Assembly: GCF_001949145.1 (NCBI RefSeq)
Contig: NW_019091369.1
Span: 3,825,758-3,889,757 of the forward strand
From: Acanthaster planci
Taxonomy: Eukaryota > Echinodermata > Asteroidea > Valvatida > Acanthasteridae
Reading direction: 5' to 3'
Length of the DNA stretch: 64,000 nucleotides
Shown one piece after another: positions 32,238-45,648 of the stretch; within the stretch, counting starts at the first letter, position 1; the number at the start of each line of letters is the position of its first letter. The position numbers were made by a program, and so were the translations under genes. The notes below the pieces were generated by a model. That model did no database searches and was not told the origin of the DNA. It saw only the letters and a list, made by a program, of their open reading frames with translations.

Positions 32238-35200
32238 TTAGAGCGTGTGGTAGTTTTTATCCCGTCTTGTCTTATAGAAACTGTACCCAAAGCCAATAAT
32301 CAGGACAATAGCAATGCCAAGAACGATTCCGCCGATGAAACTTGCTGCATCAAAACCTCTCTTGGGGGCCATTGTGGTTGGTTGCGGTTTAACGGTTGGA
32401 CCCATGGGCTTGGTTGGACCCATCGGCTTGGTTGGACCCATCGGCTTGGTTGAACCAATCGGTTTGGTTGAGCCCGTTTTTGGAACTTTTGTTGACGGTG
32501 TTTTTGGTGCTGCTGTTGTTGCTGGAGCTGTTGTTGGTGCCTTGGTTGTTACTAGGCCCGCAGTAGCTGAAAAAAGACAATCATGTACGTGCATAAAGAA
32601 CAGTGGGTAATAAAGTGGCAGGTACCGGTAGGCTTGAACACCTGCATGATTTCTGGCAGGTGTATAGCTGAGCTTACAAGCAATGAGGCAGGAGGGGGGG
32701 TGGTGAACAAGTAACCAACAAACAGCAGCAAACACATACACTTTCTGAAGTGCTATAATAGTAACAGTGGGAGACATTGGCTTCTATTTCTTCCAGTTGG
32801 ATGTCGTTTTTCGTTTGCTGCTATTGAAAAGAAAATGAGTGGAAATACTTCAAGACAAGACAGGGAATGTTTCAATCCACTTTTGTAAGGCTTCCCAAAG
32901 AATGTTAGTACAGTTCACTCATCAGGATGTATCATGACCTGAAGCATTCCTGTCAGGATTCTTCCTCAATCCTACATCCTCCACTCTTAGGAAATCAGTG
33001 ACACTCGGCACATCAGCTCATGTAAAATAACAGTGCTCAAGCTCTCCCTTTCTTAGAAAATCCTACAAATCTCTTGGTGGATTTCAAAGAAGCTCTGAGG
33101 TCAAGGTTCAAACAGAATGCACTAGTCTTGTAATCAAGTCCATCACAAGACCTGTCATAAGTAACAAGGTGATAAGTTTAATTACAAAGGAGTGCTCGTC
33201 ATGTAGTTCACTTGAAAAGCTTGTGACATGGCTGGACAATGTGATGGACCTGTGATGGACTTATGATAGACTCAACTACATGTATAACATTGACATTCAT
33301 TCTCCATTTGGTAACAAGGAACTTGATTCGTCCACTCATGTGTGATGTGCAACTTACATGTAGCTTCTGTCGTTCCACTCTCTTGTGTTAGAGTAGGAGC
33401 TATATCAGTTGTCCCATTAGCTGGGACCTCTGCACCTGGTGTTACAGTGCCCTGATTTGCTGGCAAGCTAGGGGTGGGGGTACTTATGGCTGAAACAGCA
33501 ACAGAACAATTTACACTTTCCTTTGATTGCAGTTAATGTCTCCTTGCATAATCAGAAGGAATAGTGATCTCTGAAGTTTCAGAATGTCCGAAGTTTAAAA
33601 CAAATACAAAACAAAAATACACCAAAAAAAAAAAAACCCAACGCAACCCCACCTCACCCCATCCAACTCAACCCAAGCCAACACAACCAAACCCCACCCC
33701 ACTCAATAAAACCCACCCAACTCAACCCAATCCCATCCAACACAACCCAATCCCATCCAACACAACTCCACCCCACCTCACCCACCCCAACCAACCCCAC
33801 CGCATCCAACCCAACCCCATCCAACTCAACCCCACCAAGCTCAACCCCACCACACCCACACAACCCATGTACACCCAGCACAACCCAAGAAGAACAACTG
33901 AATACCTAATTGAAAGAAGGGCCCAACTCCAACAACCTTTTCTGCGTTCAATACAAAAAAATGAATATTTTTTGAAAGAGTTACAAAGGAAATCAATTAA
34001 CTCTCCTAGGCCCGAATGGTGGAGTTGGGCCTTTCTCTTCATGAAGTATTCAAATGCGTAGAACATCAATGTCCTCTAACAAGCAGCTGAGAGAAATTTG
34101 ACCCTGAGATTAACGACAAAATGTTTACCAAAGTGTCTGTTAATGCTAGTGTTGTGTTTTTGCATAGTGTTACTGTACCGCAGTTTAATGCCTATATGTA
34201 CATTGTATGTACAATTCACATATATGTAAATTTGTTGGTTTATAAGGCTTCATCTTCTAGCCTCATACTGGTCAATGTACACAAATAGAAAATGGGGACT
34301 TTTATTCTCATTCTACTGCCTAAACAAATTGGGAAAAATACTAAACATCATTTAGCTTTGTAGCTATTATTAAAAGGACTCAGAAGTTTCTTTATTATTA
34401 TCAATGATTATGATTAGAGGAACTGTCTAATTTTCTGGATTTGTAAAATAAGTATAACTTTATACCAGCCCAAACCTTACATGTAAAATTGAATACAAAA
34501 TGCCCTCTCTGTTTGTTCTTCAACAAAGTACATGTATCTTTTTCCTGTTCACAGACGCATGGGAAAAACAGGAAGCACTGGGTTTGCACAAGTGTCATTT
34601 CACCACCTGTTTTTTTTTTAAGCAGAGCTCAGTGTATGGGAACAAATGCAGATATAGAGTAGAATCCATGTATTGATTTCAGACACATCTTATGACAGTG
34701 ACTCATACATGTACATACGTACACGTCATTCATGCTATGTACATGTATTCAACTTGGTTTATGTTCATGTTGTTTGTTGTAAAAGTCAACAGTTCTCAGG
34801 AATAAAACCTGATGCCATGTACGTGAACATGTAGCTAGAGAGAGAGAGAGAATTGCAAGTAGTTTAAAAATCATCATTCATAAATCCCTCCAACCTCTGG
34901 CAAATTCTCACACTTGATTTGGATAACATTACAACAGCAAACTCCCGCCATGATTACTTGAATGAGTTCTGCTTTACAGGTGTTCCACTCACTTAGCAGA
35001 ATACCCAGAGCCTATCCAGGGCTCCCAGTAATATTTGATGGAGGTTCATGTTTATTAGTGCTGGCTTTGCAAAACTCCTTTAAGAAAATGACACAGGAGG
35101 TACATGCACATCCATTAAATGATAACCACATACCTTATTAGATTACAGATATCAGTCAGTAATTCACAGAAGAAAAAACACTAACATTCCACACTTGAAG

Positions 35201-38200
35201 TGCTGGTCCACAAGGACAATCTGTATGCTTACGTGTGAATTGTTGGGCCTTAATAAAGGAACATTTGTGAACATTNNNNNNNNNNNNNNNNNNNNNNNNN
35301 NNNNNNNNNNNNNNNNNNNNNNNNNNNNNNNNNNNNNNNNNNNNNNNNNNNNNNNNNNNNNNNNNNNNNNNNNNNNNNNNNNNNNNNNNNNNNNNNNNNN
35401 NNNNNNNNNNNNNNNNNNNNNNNNNNNNNNNNNNNNNNNNNNNNNNNNNNNNNNNNNNNNNNNNNNNNNNNNNNNNNNNNNNNNNNNNNNNNNNNNNNNN
35501 NNNNNNNNNNNNNNNNNNNNNNNNNNNNNNNNNNNNNNNNNNNNNNNNNNNNNNNNNNNNNNNNNNNNNNNNNNNNNNNNNNNNNNNNNNNNNNNNNNNN
35601 NNNNNNNNNNNNNNNNNNNNNNNNNNNNNNNNNNNNNNNNNNNNNNNNNNNNNNNNNNNNNNNNNNNNNNNNNNNNNNNNNNNNNNNNNNNNNNNNNNNN
35701 NNNNNNNNNNNNNNNNNNNNNNNNNNNNNNNNNNNNNNNNNNNNNNNNNNNNNNNNNNNNNNNNNNNNNNNNNNNNNNNNNNNNNNNNNNNNNNNNNNNN
35801 NNNNNNNNNNNNNNNNNNNNNNNNNNNNNNNNNNNNNNNNNNNNNNNNNNNNNNNNNNNNNNNNNNNNNNNNNNNNNNNNNNNNNNNNNNNNNNNNNNNN
35901 NNNNNNNNNNNNNNNNNNNNNNNNNNNNNNNNNNNNNNNNNNNNNNNNNNNNNNNNNNNNNNNNNNNNNNNNNNNNNNNNNNNNNNNNNNNNNNNNNNNN
36001 NNNNNNAACGTCAATCAAATATTAAAATAAATCCAAGCAATACAGGCAGAGTTACTTAATGAGTACATGTAAGTTTTAACCCATACGTGTACATACACAA
36101 CAAATAGGCCATGTCAACCTGCACACATGTTCTGTATGGGTCGTGGTGTTGACATGTTTGCTTAACGGGCAAGAGCTGAAGTGGCCATAATTGCCTGTAT
36201 ATTTGGAATCAGACCAGTTGGTGTCAGAGATTTTTTTGCCTAAAATGGAAGCATCTTTATCAAGACTTCCAAGGACATGACAAATTTTTGAATTTGATAA
36301 ACTACAACATCTAGATCAAACAATTCATTTCCTCGTTATATTCCATATAGTTTTATGTTAATTTCAATGTGTACAATAAACAAGAAAAATTTGAAAACAA
36401 AAGTGGTATTGCTGCATTTCAGAGTATATGATGAAAGAATTTGTATCATTATATTTACCTTACCTGTAAAATAAACAAGGCCATTATGTAATTGCTATGA
36501 AAAGCTCCATAAATGCTGGAATATTATTGGAGTGAGTTTTTCTTTAGTGACCTAGGGGAGTATTGTAACAACTATACAAACATGAACACTTTATTCTTAC
36601 AAATGATATTATAATTACATTTCAATATTATATGCCCTGGACATCAACCCCTGTAACCATGGAAACCAAAATCTGCACAGATTTTATGTAAGAATTGATG
36701 TCATTGATTTCCTTGCATGTATCTGTTGAGAAATTCTCTGTGAACATGATTTGGAATATAGTGGTTACAAATTTTGTGTAAGCTAAATATTGGAAAATGC
36801 AATGCAAGGCAAAGGAAATTACACATAAAAGGAAATTCATGCTGCTCTCTACTATGCCCCAAAAGAATTCATTAAAACTGGAAAATCTGTAATATTTCTA
36901 GATCAGCAACAATTGATTGATACATTACATTACTAGTTGATTCTGGGGATGGCACATTTTTCCATGGGAGGGGGGAGGGCTGATGATTTGTCTGGGGGAT
37001 TGACAGCTAATCATGTCTCACTTGGGGATTTCCCATCATGGAGTAACACAGAGACAAAATGACAAGTCATCCTTGATAGATGACCAGACCTGCCATCCAT
37101 TATGCTAATCACCCTGGCATTTAGAGAGTGCTCAACCTTACATTCCTGGTCCCATATACTCTATTACATTGCTTCAGTAGGCAATTACCCCAGCAAAGTC
37201 TATACCAAATCCGATTGCTGCCGCTTTAAAGCCACATCATTGAGTGTCTGGATAAATTACATGTACATTCAACAAACAATTCAGGACAATCCAACTGGTC
37301 CAGTCATACATAAACATACATGTATATTTACTCTCTTGTGAGAAACAATCCATCTGGTTTTAAAATGTTATAAAAGTGACCATGAGAAGGTTTCTCATTA
37401 ATCCAAAGTTAATGTATAGTGTATGTGTACACAATGTACATATCAATGTACATGTATAATGAGCATTTATCAAGTTATCTCCATAAATGCTGGCAAGTCT
37501 GAATAAATAAGGGCTTTTTGAATACCTCGTTTGTTAATGAGATGACAAGGCAGTTGGTCATTCTACAAGGATGACAATGAAAATAAAATAACCATCTTGA
37601 CATTAAAGAGCAAAGTCAAGTGGTTCCTGGGCCCCCTTTGGAATGTGCACCATCTCAACCTAAAATATCTTGGATGTGTTGTACAAACCTACATACACAA
37701 GTCTGTAGGCCATCCCCGCGTTAAAAGGACAATTTCTTTAATTAGGGTTCTTAGGAAAGTCAGGACTGAGTTGCGAGGAAAAAATGTGTCCCCATTTTGG
37801 TTCATCTCCATAAGTAGCCCAAAAGGTAATGTCTATCTTTCAACACGTGGTCCCCATTACGTGATATCGAGTGCAATGTACACAAATGTGAAGGGACATG
37901 TGTATAATTTCTCGTATTTAAGTAGATTCAGGAAACATGACTTACATGTGGCAAACTTGTGACAAGGGGAAATTACATACCGTACATGTATGAGGTACTC
38001 TGAGTTTTTTGGTGACCTCATATAAAAAATTCAGAAATGTACATCAGTGTATCCCAATGCCAACATAAACTAAGGTCCTAGGCCATCCATAAACTTGTGA
38101 TATGACAGATTGAAAGCTAAAACGAAACTGAAACCAAAAGTATACGGATAAATACAGAGCAGCAACATGTACATAACAATGTTGCTTGCTTGTTCAACAA

Positions 38201-39555
38201 ATTTCAATGCATTTTGTGTGATTATTTGTTATTAGCTGAAAAAATACAACTTGCTTGAAAATAAGCTAAAACTTGGCACATTCTTTTCCTTCGTGGCACT
38301 CACAGAAACTGAAAGTGAAAGTTAATTAAGTATAAAGCACGAGTGGTTGTTGTTGCTGATCTCAATCCTACCAGAAGTGTGTACACAACATTGAAGTCTG
38401 GTTGTGATGGTCTTGAAAGGCTTCCACAAAACTCAGAACTATTGTTCTTGAGGAGTTTAAGACCTTTTGCACTTAATTATAATATGAATAAGATTTAGAA
38501 ATAAAAATTACCCTGTCACACTATGTAACTATTTCATTTCATTCAGTTTATTTGTTCTCAGTAAATCTAACAATACCAACCAACTAGGTTTGTTAAAAGA
38601 TTAACCCACCTTGTCGCTATTTAAACAGAAATGTAAGTGCTTACTGAATAATTACAAGGGAAATCCCTGAGCCTCACAGGTGACAGATTACAGGTTTTAT
38701 TATTTTATTTGTCTATGAATTCATGTAAACGCACTAAAATACACTTCTTTGTTAATTGTTATATGTAGATGATTTCTATGTATTGTTTTTGTCCTACATG
38801 TCCAGTTATGTCTGTATAGGGGTCCTTACTCGACAAGCTGTGCTTCTTAGTGGTCCCTCCACTTTTGTGTGGAAATAAAGTGAAGTGAATGAATGAACTA
38901 CCCTTACTCTCTATACATGTCATGCAGACTGTGATGCATCTAAGGACAATCTGCCTGTCTGCACTGGTGTCGTAACATGACTGTCATTACTGCATTGATC
39001 TTCTTTCTCTTTCAGAGGCGGAGTCTGGAGCCCAATACATGTAGTCATGGGGGCAATATGAATTACATCAGTAAGCTTACATGTAGCACAGGCATTCCCA
39101 GGCCTGCAACTTGGACTTGGACAAATTCTAATCTTCACGAAAATTTGTATACATGTGTTTTTCTATTTTCAAAACAATGGCATGAGTGTTAAGAGGAAAA
39201 CAAGGAAATCAGTTGATCCCAGGGAAGGTTGCATGACTGCATTCCACACTGGTGGTACAGGCCTAGGCCTACCTCCACCCTATCTCTGTGATGCCTCAAA
39301 TAAATTGCATCTATCCTCACTATCACTAGTATCGGACTATCGACCTCCTATATTCTTCCAAAATTTTCCAGCCCAATTTTCATTCATCTGTTCATTCACT
39401 ACAAAAATCAGACAGCATTTTCATTAATTTTCTCTTGTCAAAGAAATCAAAATGACCACAGCAACCATTGGCAATAGTCAACAGCAAAAAGAGTTTGGCC
39501 TACCAGTAGAAATGAATGTTGCTAATGCAACAAGAAAGACCACCCTGGTGTCCAT
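32238..39555 (-). CDS. CD164: CD164/endolyn sialomucin (internal exon probably in gap)
   Basis: Type I membrane mucin that in vertebrates cycles between cell surface and lysosomes and acts in adhesion. Three minus-strand coding exons are supported. 39555-39504 encodes a signal peptide (MDTRVVFLVALATFIST). 33489-33358 is Thr/Pro/Ser-rich (VTPGAEVPANGTTDIAPTLT). 32566-32238 holds Thr/Pro-rich repeats (three TKPMGP copies), the transmembrane segment and tail. The hallmark is the end: FDAASFIGGIVLG before the membrane span and NYHTL at the C-terminus, a YxxPhi lysosomal sorting motif, as in human CD164. All exon borders are phase 1. The cysteine-rich core expected between exon 1 and the mucin exons was not found; it may lie in the assembly gap 35276-36006, so the model is incomplete. 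Confidence 0.88.
33640..33890. repeat. Second (CCCAA)n-type satellite
   Basis: About 250 bp of AACCCAATCCCATCCAACAC-like repeats in a CD164 intron. It resembles the block at 4880-5262. The Pro/Asn/Thr-rich frames are repeat artefacts. Confidence 0.8.
35276..36006. other. Assembly gap (Ns) inside a CD164 intron
   Basis: 731 N characters. Nothing can be read here. Frames crossing it are artefacts. Confidence 1.
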
Positions 39556-40090
39556 TTTCTCCAGCGATGTGTTTTAACTGACCACACACAAAGAAACTGA
39601 AGCACTCGATCGCCGTTTCTCTCACAAATTTCACCGTGCTCCGGCTGTCTGCGGCGTAACAAAATCGCCCTTCAGTCTCAATGATTAAGATGACTAGATC
39701 TTTGCAAGTTTAGTCTTCAACGAACTCTTCTTACGAAAGTCGGAATCGCAATGCTGCCTCTCGATGAAATCGAGAATTTGATGATGAGTAGACCTAGTAT
39801 TTACCAGATCAATCAACTCATCGCGTACATATGACACGGGCTGTTTATGTTGACCGTACCGTCAATTAAGTGCAGCGCGCCACCAATCGAAGAAAGTTGG
39901 CCAGGTCATCCCTGTGTACATGGTCTGACTGACGCCTCTGATTCTGTCGCAACATTACAGCGCGAGAATTACAAGAAATCGTGCACCAGACTACATGTAC
40001 ATGCCTCAGAGAGTAGATTATATTCGTGCATTGTGCTCCACGCGTCGGGTGCTCAAATTCTTCGCTTTTGGTTGTGCAAACGGTACTGAA
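39556..40090. promoter_or_regulatory. Bidirectional promoter region, CD164 / CSTF2
   Basis: 535 bp between divergent start codons and richer in CpG than its surroundings (for example GCAGCGCGCC, CACGCGTCGGG), which fits a TATA-less housekeeping promoter. Both transcripts must begin here. Confidence 0.55.
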
Positions 40091-43000
40091 ATGTCAGCTA
40101 TCGAAAGATCTCTTCGATCGGTGTTCGGTAAGATTAGAATAATATGTTCTTTGTTTCATTCTACATGTTCACAAACAATTTAACCAAAGTCAAACAGTTG
40201 TTTATTCAAAGTCAGGGGGGCCCTCGACATGATCGAGAATTGGAAGTGGAACATGTTGTTGGACGTTTTAAAAACTGTCCTCGAAGCATGGCATTACAGA
40301 TCTGTGCACCGGTCATGGGGCAGAAATGTAGCTGCACTTGTTGCAGTACATGTGTTCACGGTGTAGTTTTCATAAAATGGTGTAGTGCTCATTGGTATCA
40401 TTATTTACAACAAAAACTGCCAATTTGCCAAGTTTGCAAGCTGTAGGCCTAAATATAATTTACCGTGTAGGCTTGAGCATGGTGAGCAGGTGAGGCACAT
40501 TGTTGGAGGAGGAAAAGACGGGAACAGGTCAACTCATACGCAAGCCAACTTGTACGCCAACCAACATGTGCGCGGATTGGTCCACTCGTCCGCCGACCAA
40601 CTCGTACATCGACCAACTCATACACCAACCAACCTCGTCAACTCGTGTATGAGAGACTTTCCACTGACTGAGAAGTACTTTCAAAATGTACTGTTATGTA
40701 CCTGAGGGACATTTGTTGAGAAGTAGTTTCAAGATGTCAAGTAGGCTTGCGCGATACTTCCGGTTCTGAGTGGAATTGCGGTTCCAAACAAAAATCTCAA
40801 TCGGCAGCTCCACTTTTGTAAAGAAGCAGGTACCCACCATTGGTGGTTCCACCTTCAAAGAGCCAACTCCAAACATCAAATCTGAGTCCAAGTCACCTCT
40901 CAAGCAGGCCTACCATGCCCGCGTGTCGTGAAAACTAAATGTACATGTACAAACTCGCTGCGATGGTCGGAAGCTCAAAGACTGTTTACATGTGGCTGTG
41001 ACATCTACATTAGTAAGAAAAAGTAAATGAATTGTATTTTTAACTAGGAAATAAGAAAATGATAGTTAAAATAATACCGCCCAAAAATTTTAAGAAAAAG
41101 ATTTTGAAAAAATTTCAAAACTCCAGTTCCATTTTTTTTGGTTTTGTGGTCCCGGTTGCTTGGAAAGAAAATCAAAATTTTTGTCTGAAACTCTCGCTTC
41201 ATATATCTTGCGCATCAAGAAAGCTTTCAGTCACATTTTTTGTACATTTGCAGAAAGCTGAACTAATTCCTAGCACGTGATCGCACTTGTATGAACTAAA
41301 CTACGCATGCAATTACACGGCGTATGAGTTGGTTTGGGTACAAATTGGTAGGTGTGCGAGTTAGCATGGGTACGAGTTGACCAGCATTCGAAAAGACACA
41401 TCAACTCAGCAACTGTCAGCACAGAAAAAAGACTTACAATTTTCTTATGTGGGGCATTGCATTGCAAGTTTTTCTGAACAACATTTGGGGCCATATGTGT
41501 GCTGTGCATGACTACATGTGTCTAAACTATGCTCACTTGTTTATTGGTTTTCATTCCATCTCTGCTGTAGTTGGCAACATTCCATATGATGCAACTGAGG
41601 AGAAACTTAAAGACATCTTCTCAGAGGTTGGTCCCGTCATCAGCTTCCGTCTAGTCTACGACCGTGAGTCCGGCAAACCAAAAGGATATGGTTTCTGCGA
41701 GTACAAAGACCAGGAGACTGCACTCAGTGCTATGCGTAACTTGAATGGGTATGAGCTGAATGGGAGAGCTCTGAGAGTGGACAATGCAGCTAGCGAGAAG
41801 AATAAGGAAGAATTGAAAAGTGAGTAGTGAGTGGAAAAAATGGAAAGTCTTGCCAGAAACCTGGGCAAAATAGTCCTGAAAAGAATTGTGAATTTCATTT
41901 TTTGTGTGAAATGTGTCGTTTTTATGTTACACATGAAAGAACTAAAATAATCCATACATTGGAAGAATCTGTCAATGGACTTATGGAGATGCACCTATTA
42001 TAAATTCTCAGTGTCATATCATTATCCTTTCCCTTTGGTTTTCAGATTTGGTCCCTGCTGCACCAGCCAGTGAAGTGAGTTTTTCCTTTTACTTTTTTCC
42101 TACTGTTGTGACAGCTTGAAAAGGCAGACTTGATAAAACTTGATAAAATGATTCACAATAGTGCGAGTTTGCAACGTGTTGGCCAATCACAAAGTGTGAA
42201 ATCTGTTGATCCAATGCGCATTTGGAAAGGGTCGACAGCTTTCGCGGGTTGTGATTTGGCAATGCGTTGCAAACTCTCAGAGGCACTTTATGTGAATCGC
42301 CAGTATTGTCTAACATTGGTCTTTTGTGTTTGATCATCTTGTTTAGTCTCCGTTTGGCGAGGCAGTGCCACCCCATGAAGCACCTGAAGCCATCTCCAAG
42401 GCAGTGGCCAGCTTACCTCCTGAACAGATGTTTGAACTTATGAAGCAAATGAAGGTAAATGGAACTAAGAATTGAAAGTCAAACTCCCAAAAATTACTGT
42501 TAAAAATTGGCTCATGTATATTCACTCCAACACCTGTCACCTTAACCGGTGTACATGTAGTTGACATTTGAATATTTTTTTTTAACTTGCAGATGGTGAT
42601 TCAGAATAACCCTGTTGAGGCTAGGAACATGCTTTTGCAGAATCCACAACTTGCATATGCTTTACTCCAAGCCCAGGTGGTGATGCGTATTGTCAACCCA
42701 GAAATAGCAGTGGTAGGTTTAATGGTAAAAACAGACTGCATATGCTGAGATTGCTGGATGTTGGGTGTAGCTGTTGAGATCCAAGGATTTGGGATCCAAG
42801 GGTGTGAGGCCCGAGACTCTTAGTGTGTGACGTAACCCTTAACATCGCAGCTGTTAAGCAAGGATATCCCTCTACTAAGAATCATGTGGAATATCACCGT
42901 CATCAATCAGATACAAGCATGCTGTATCTTCGGCATGCTGTTGTCTTATTTTAACCTTCAGACTTTTTTTTTCCGGCCAGACACTTCTTCACAAGCAAGT

Positions 43001-44905
43001 CAATGCTCCTCAGGCCCTGCTACCACCAGAGCTTCCCCAACCTGCCATGGGTGTACCAACACAGCAACAACAACAACAACAGATACCTCACCCAATACAA
43101 CAACAGCCACAACAGCAAACCATGTTGGCAGGGCAGGGGCCAGGTATGGGTGTTGTGACTAGTATGAAGGGTGGGACTGGTAGTGGGCCGCGCCCACCGA
43201 TGATACCACGGCAACAGGGACTGGGCAAGTTTAGTCTTTCAAACAGGCAAACTCCTGTCTTCATCATTATGGAATGAAAAATACAAAATATGACGCATTT
43301 TTATTCTAAACCCGTTAAAGGAACCACCCGTTTATGAATAATTTCACTAGCCGATGAAACACCGGTACCTCTTCTGTTGAATCAATTTCAATTGTGTTTC
43401 TAAAGCTGCCAAGTTTTGGTGTTATTTGTAGGAGGAATGATGCGCCCTTTGTTGGGCCCGAATGCAATGGATAACAGAGGGCCAATCGACAGCCGTGGAC
43501 CTATAATGCAACAGGGCCCGTCTGGACCAATAGGAATGGACCGAATGGACACAGGTAAGTTGAACTGTAAAAATGACTGATGCTTGGTGTGCTGCTCTTC
43601 TTCAGTTAGTTCAGAAAAAGCTGCTTCAAGTTTTACCTTGAATAAGTTGTGAAAGTGAAGTCTATGTACTTTCATTTGCCCAACTGAGATGGCTTTTATT
43701 GTCACTGGCAGTAGGTATTTTAATATTTCAAATGACCTTTGCATTTTTTCAGAGCACATGGGTCAGCGTGGCATGCCGTTGGGTCAAGACCGTGGGCCAT
43801 TTGAACATCGTGGCCCGATGGACCCTCGTGGTCCAGCGCCAGACATAAGAGGTCAAACTGACCCTAGGTCACATGACCCCAGACGACCTGACCTGAGAGG
43901 TCAGGATATCAGGGGTTTTGACAGTCGAGGAGGTGACCCTAGGACTCAGCCGATGATGGCTGGCGATCCCAGGGTCTTGGAAAGAGGAATGCCGGTAAGT
44001 TGGTGAGAATGATGAGAGTTTGTCTGGTGCAGTGAAGTCAAAACTGCTGATGGCAGGTTTGAATCCAGCCTGTTGGCGTTACTGTGCGAGTATCCCTGGC
44101 TTATGAAAGCTTTGTCACTACTTTCTTTCCCCATCTAGAAGTAAATTTTAAATCTGTGAGGTCAGAGATTGTTACTCTGTGTTTCTGAAATAGTCTCTGG
44201 TGCTAAAATGACAAATGTTATCGAAAAGTCCTCTTGTGAATTGGAAGATTTTATTTATAAAAGGCCTAGATTTGCTAATAGTATGTCTGATATTGTGCCT
44301 TTTTGGTCTCGTCTTCGTTCAGGGTGGACCTCAAGGAGGACCCAGTGGGCCTGGAGGCCCAGGGGGATTCGGTAACACTCAACCTACACAGCAAGATCAA
44401 GATAAGGTCGGTCACTCATGTCATCTGGTTTTATTTTTAAATAAAGATGTTTGCTTGTGTTCATTGAGGTGTAGGCATCTGTTTTTGGTTCTTAAGTTCA
44501 CATACTTTCGAAAAACATGTAACAAGAAATAATCATGCTCTCACTACAGAGCGCTGGCTTGACCGGTCAACAGTTCGCTAACTTCCCCCTCTATAGGATA
44601 ATTAAGTTCCCTGTATTATGGTCTAATACTGCCTACGGTTACAAGAAATCATGTCTTACCAAGTTTTGACTTTTCACAAACCCAGCAATATTTCCAAACA
44701 GAGTGTTAGATGAATTTGAAGCTGACAACGAGACATTTTATGACTAACTTTTATAAACATGACTCCCTTGTTTTTCTAGGCGGCTCTTATTATGCAAGTA
44801 CTACAATTGTCTCCTGAACAGATCAACCTTCTGCCTCCGGAACAGAAAGCAAGCATTATGTTCCTGAAAGACCAGATTGCTCGTAGTCAGGGGCAGATCC
44901 CGTAG
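40091..44905 (+). CDS. CSTF2: Cleavage stimulation factor subunit 2 (CstF-64)
   Basis: RNA-binding subunit of the CstF complex, which recognises the GU-rich element downstream of poly(A) sites and drives pre-mRNA 3' end cleavage in the nucleus. Ten coding exons: 40091-40127, 41571-41819, 42046-42074, 42347-42454, 42593-42712, 42981-43143, 43432-43554, 43753-43994, 44323-44406, 44780-44905; 1281 nt, 426 residues, all phases fitting. The N-terminus is an RRM ([23 protein letters not shown]1 KGYGFCEY). Next comes the hinge ([36 protein letters not shown]) that binds CSTF3 or symplekin. Then follow Gln-rich and Arg/Gly/Pro-rich stretches with RGP/DPRG units, and the conserved C-terminal Pcf11-binding helices ([20 protein letters not shown]). 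It lacks the MEARA repeats of mammals and is shorter than human (577). The exon 6 donor (43143) was chosen because it is the strong one keeping phase. Intron 1 hosts a foldback element. Confidence 0.96.
40520..41389. mobile_element. Foldback element copy A in CSTF2 intron 1
   Basis: About 870 bp. The ends are inverted arrays of a ~16-bp unit (ACTCGTACGCCAACCA type); the termini read GGGAACAGGTCAACTC and the inverse of GAATGCTGGTCAACTC. It is flanked by an 8-bp direct repeat GAAAAGAC (40512-40519 and 41390-41397), a good target-site duplication. The interior matches copy B in inverted orientation (for example around 41110-41210 against 61040-61140). No transposase frame is seen, so it is non-autonomous. 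Confidence 0.8.
42148..42302. repeat. Palindromic MITE in CSTF2 intron 3
   Basis: Arms GCGAGTTTGCAACGTGTTGG...CCAATCACAA and the inverse TTGTGATTTGGCAATGCG...TTGCAAACTC form a ~150-bp imperfect palindrome. Confidence 0.65.
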
Positions 44906-45642
44906 AGTGATCTCAAGGGCCAGTCTCATGGAACATCCAAATTGCCTTAGCTCTGTAGTTTGGATGAGTAAGTTACCAGGTCAAATCACCATGTGATTTG
45001 CACTGCTTGTAACTGGCTCCCACATGGTTGCTAAGCAAGAAGTTACTTTATGTGCTAAGCAGTTGTTTCAGCTTCAGTGTCATGAAATTCAAAACATGAT
45101 CCTGGATATTAAGTCCTGCTTGTAGTGTCGTCTGTTTTTAGTTTTTTTAAGTTTACCTTCAACTGTTTGAAATGTTGATGTTGCTTCCGGCATGCCTTGT
45201 CTCCATTTTCACTTAGCCCCAACCTACTTTTCTTGCTCACCTCTCTGCTCTGCCCAACCCAAACGCATCCAGCTAGGCTCCACTGTACCACGGAATACAT
45301 TTATAAATGTTGTTTCTAGCTTCACAGAGGTATCCTGACCTCTCTAATGTATGAGAGATGGCGCAACATCTGATTGGCAGCTGACATTAGTTTCCATCAA
45401 AATTCAATGTTGTCCTACTAAAAACACCCAGTTGGTTCACATCCTTCAAATTTCTGTACTTCCATACCAGACCTTACATACCCTTGAAAGACTGGACATT
45501 GTTTTAGAAATTTTCAAAGGGGGACAAATGAAGTAATGCTTCTCTTCATGCAGGATTAACTATAAGCTTTTTGTCTTTATTTTAAAGGTGAACTACATCA
45601 TTCCTAGGCATTGTCCTTTGTTTGTATTTTGAAACAGGCACA

Positions 45643-45648
45643 AATAAA
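45643..45648 (+). terminator. Poly(A) signal of CSTF2
   Basis: AATAAA about 740 nt after the CSTF2 stop. It is followed at once by GTTGTGTT, a GU-rich stretch of the sort CstF itself binds. Confidence 0.6.

Noticed and set aside
35195-36025. Long frames across the N run
   Set aside because: They consist of undetermined bases.
38920-39138. Possible Cys-containing CD164 exon on the minus strand
   Set aside because: The cysteine spacing does not match the CD164 core and no phase-1 splice borders could be fixed.
43144-43277. Extension of CSTF2 exon 6 into [20 protein letters not shown]
   Set aside because: The frame stays open, but the strong donor CAG/GTATGG at 43144 gives the phase needed by exon 7. 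The longer version is possible only as a minor isoform.
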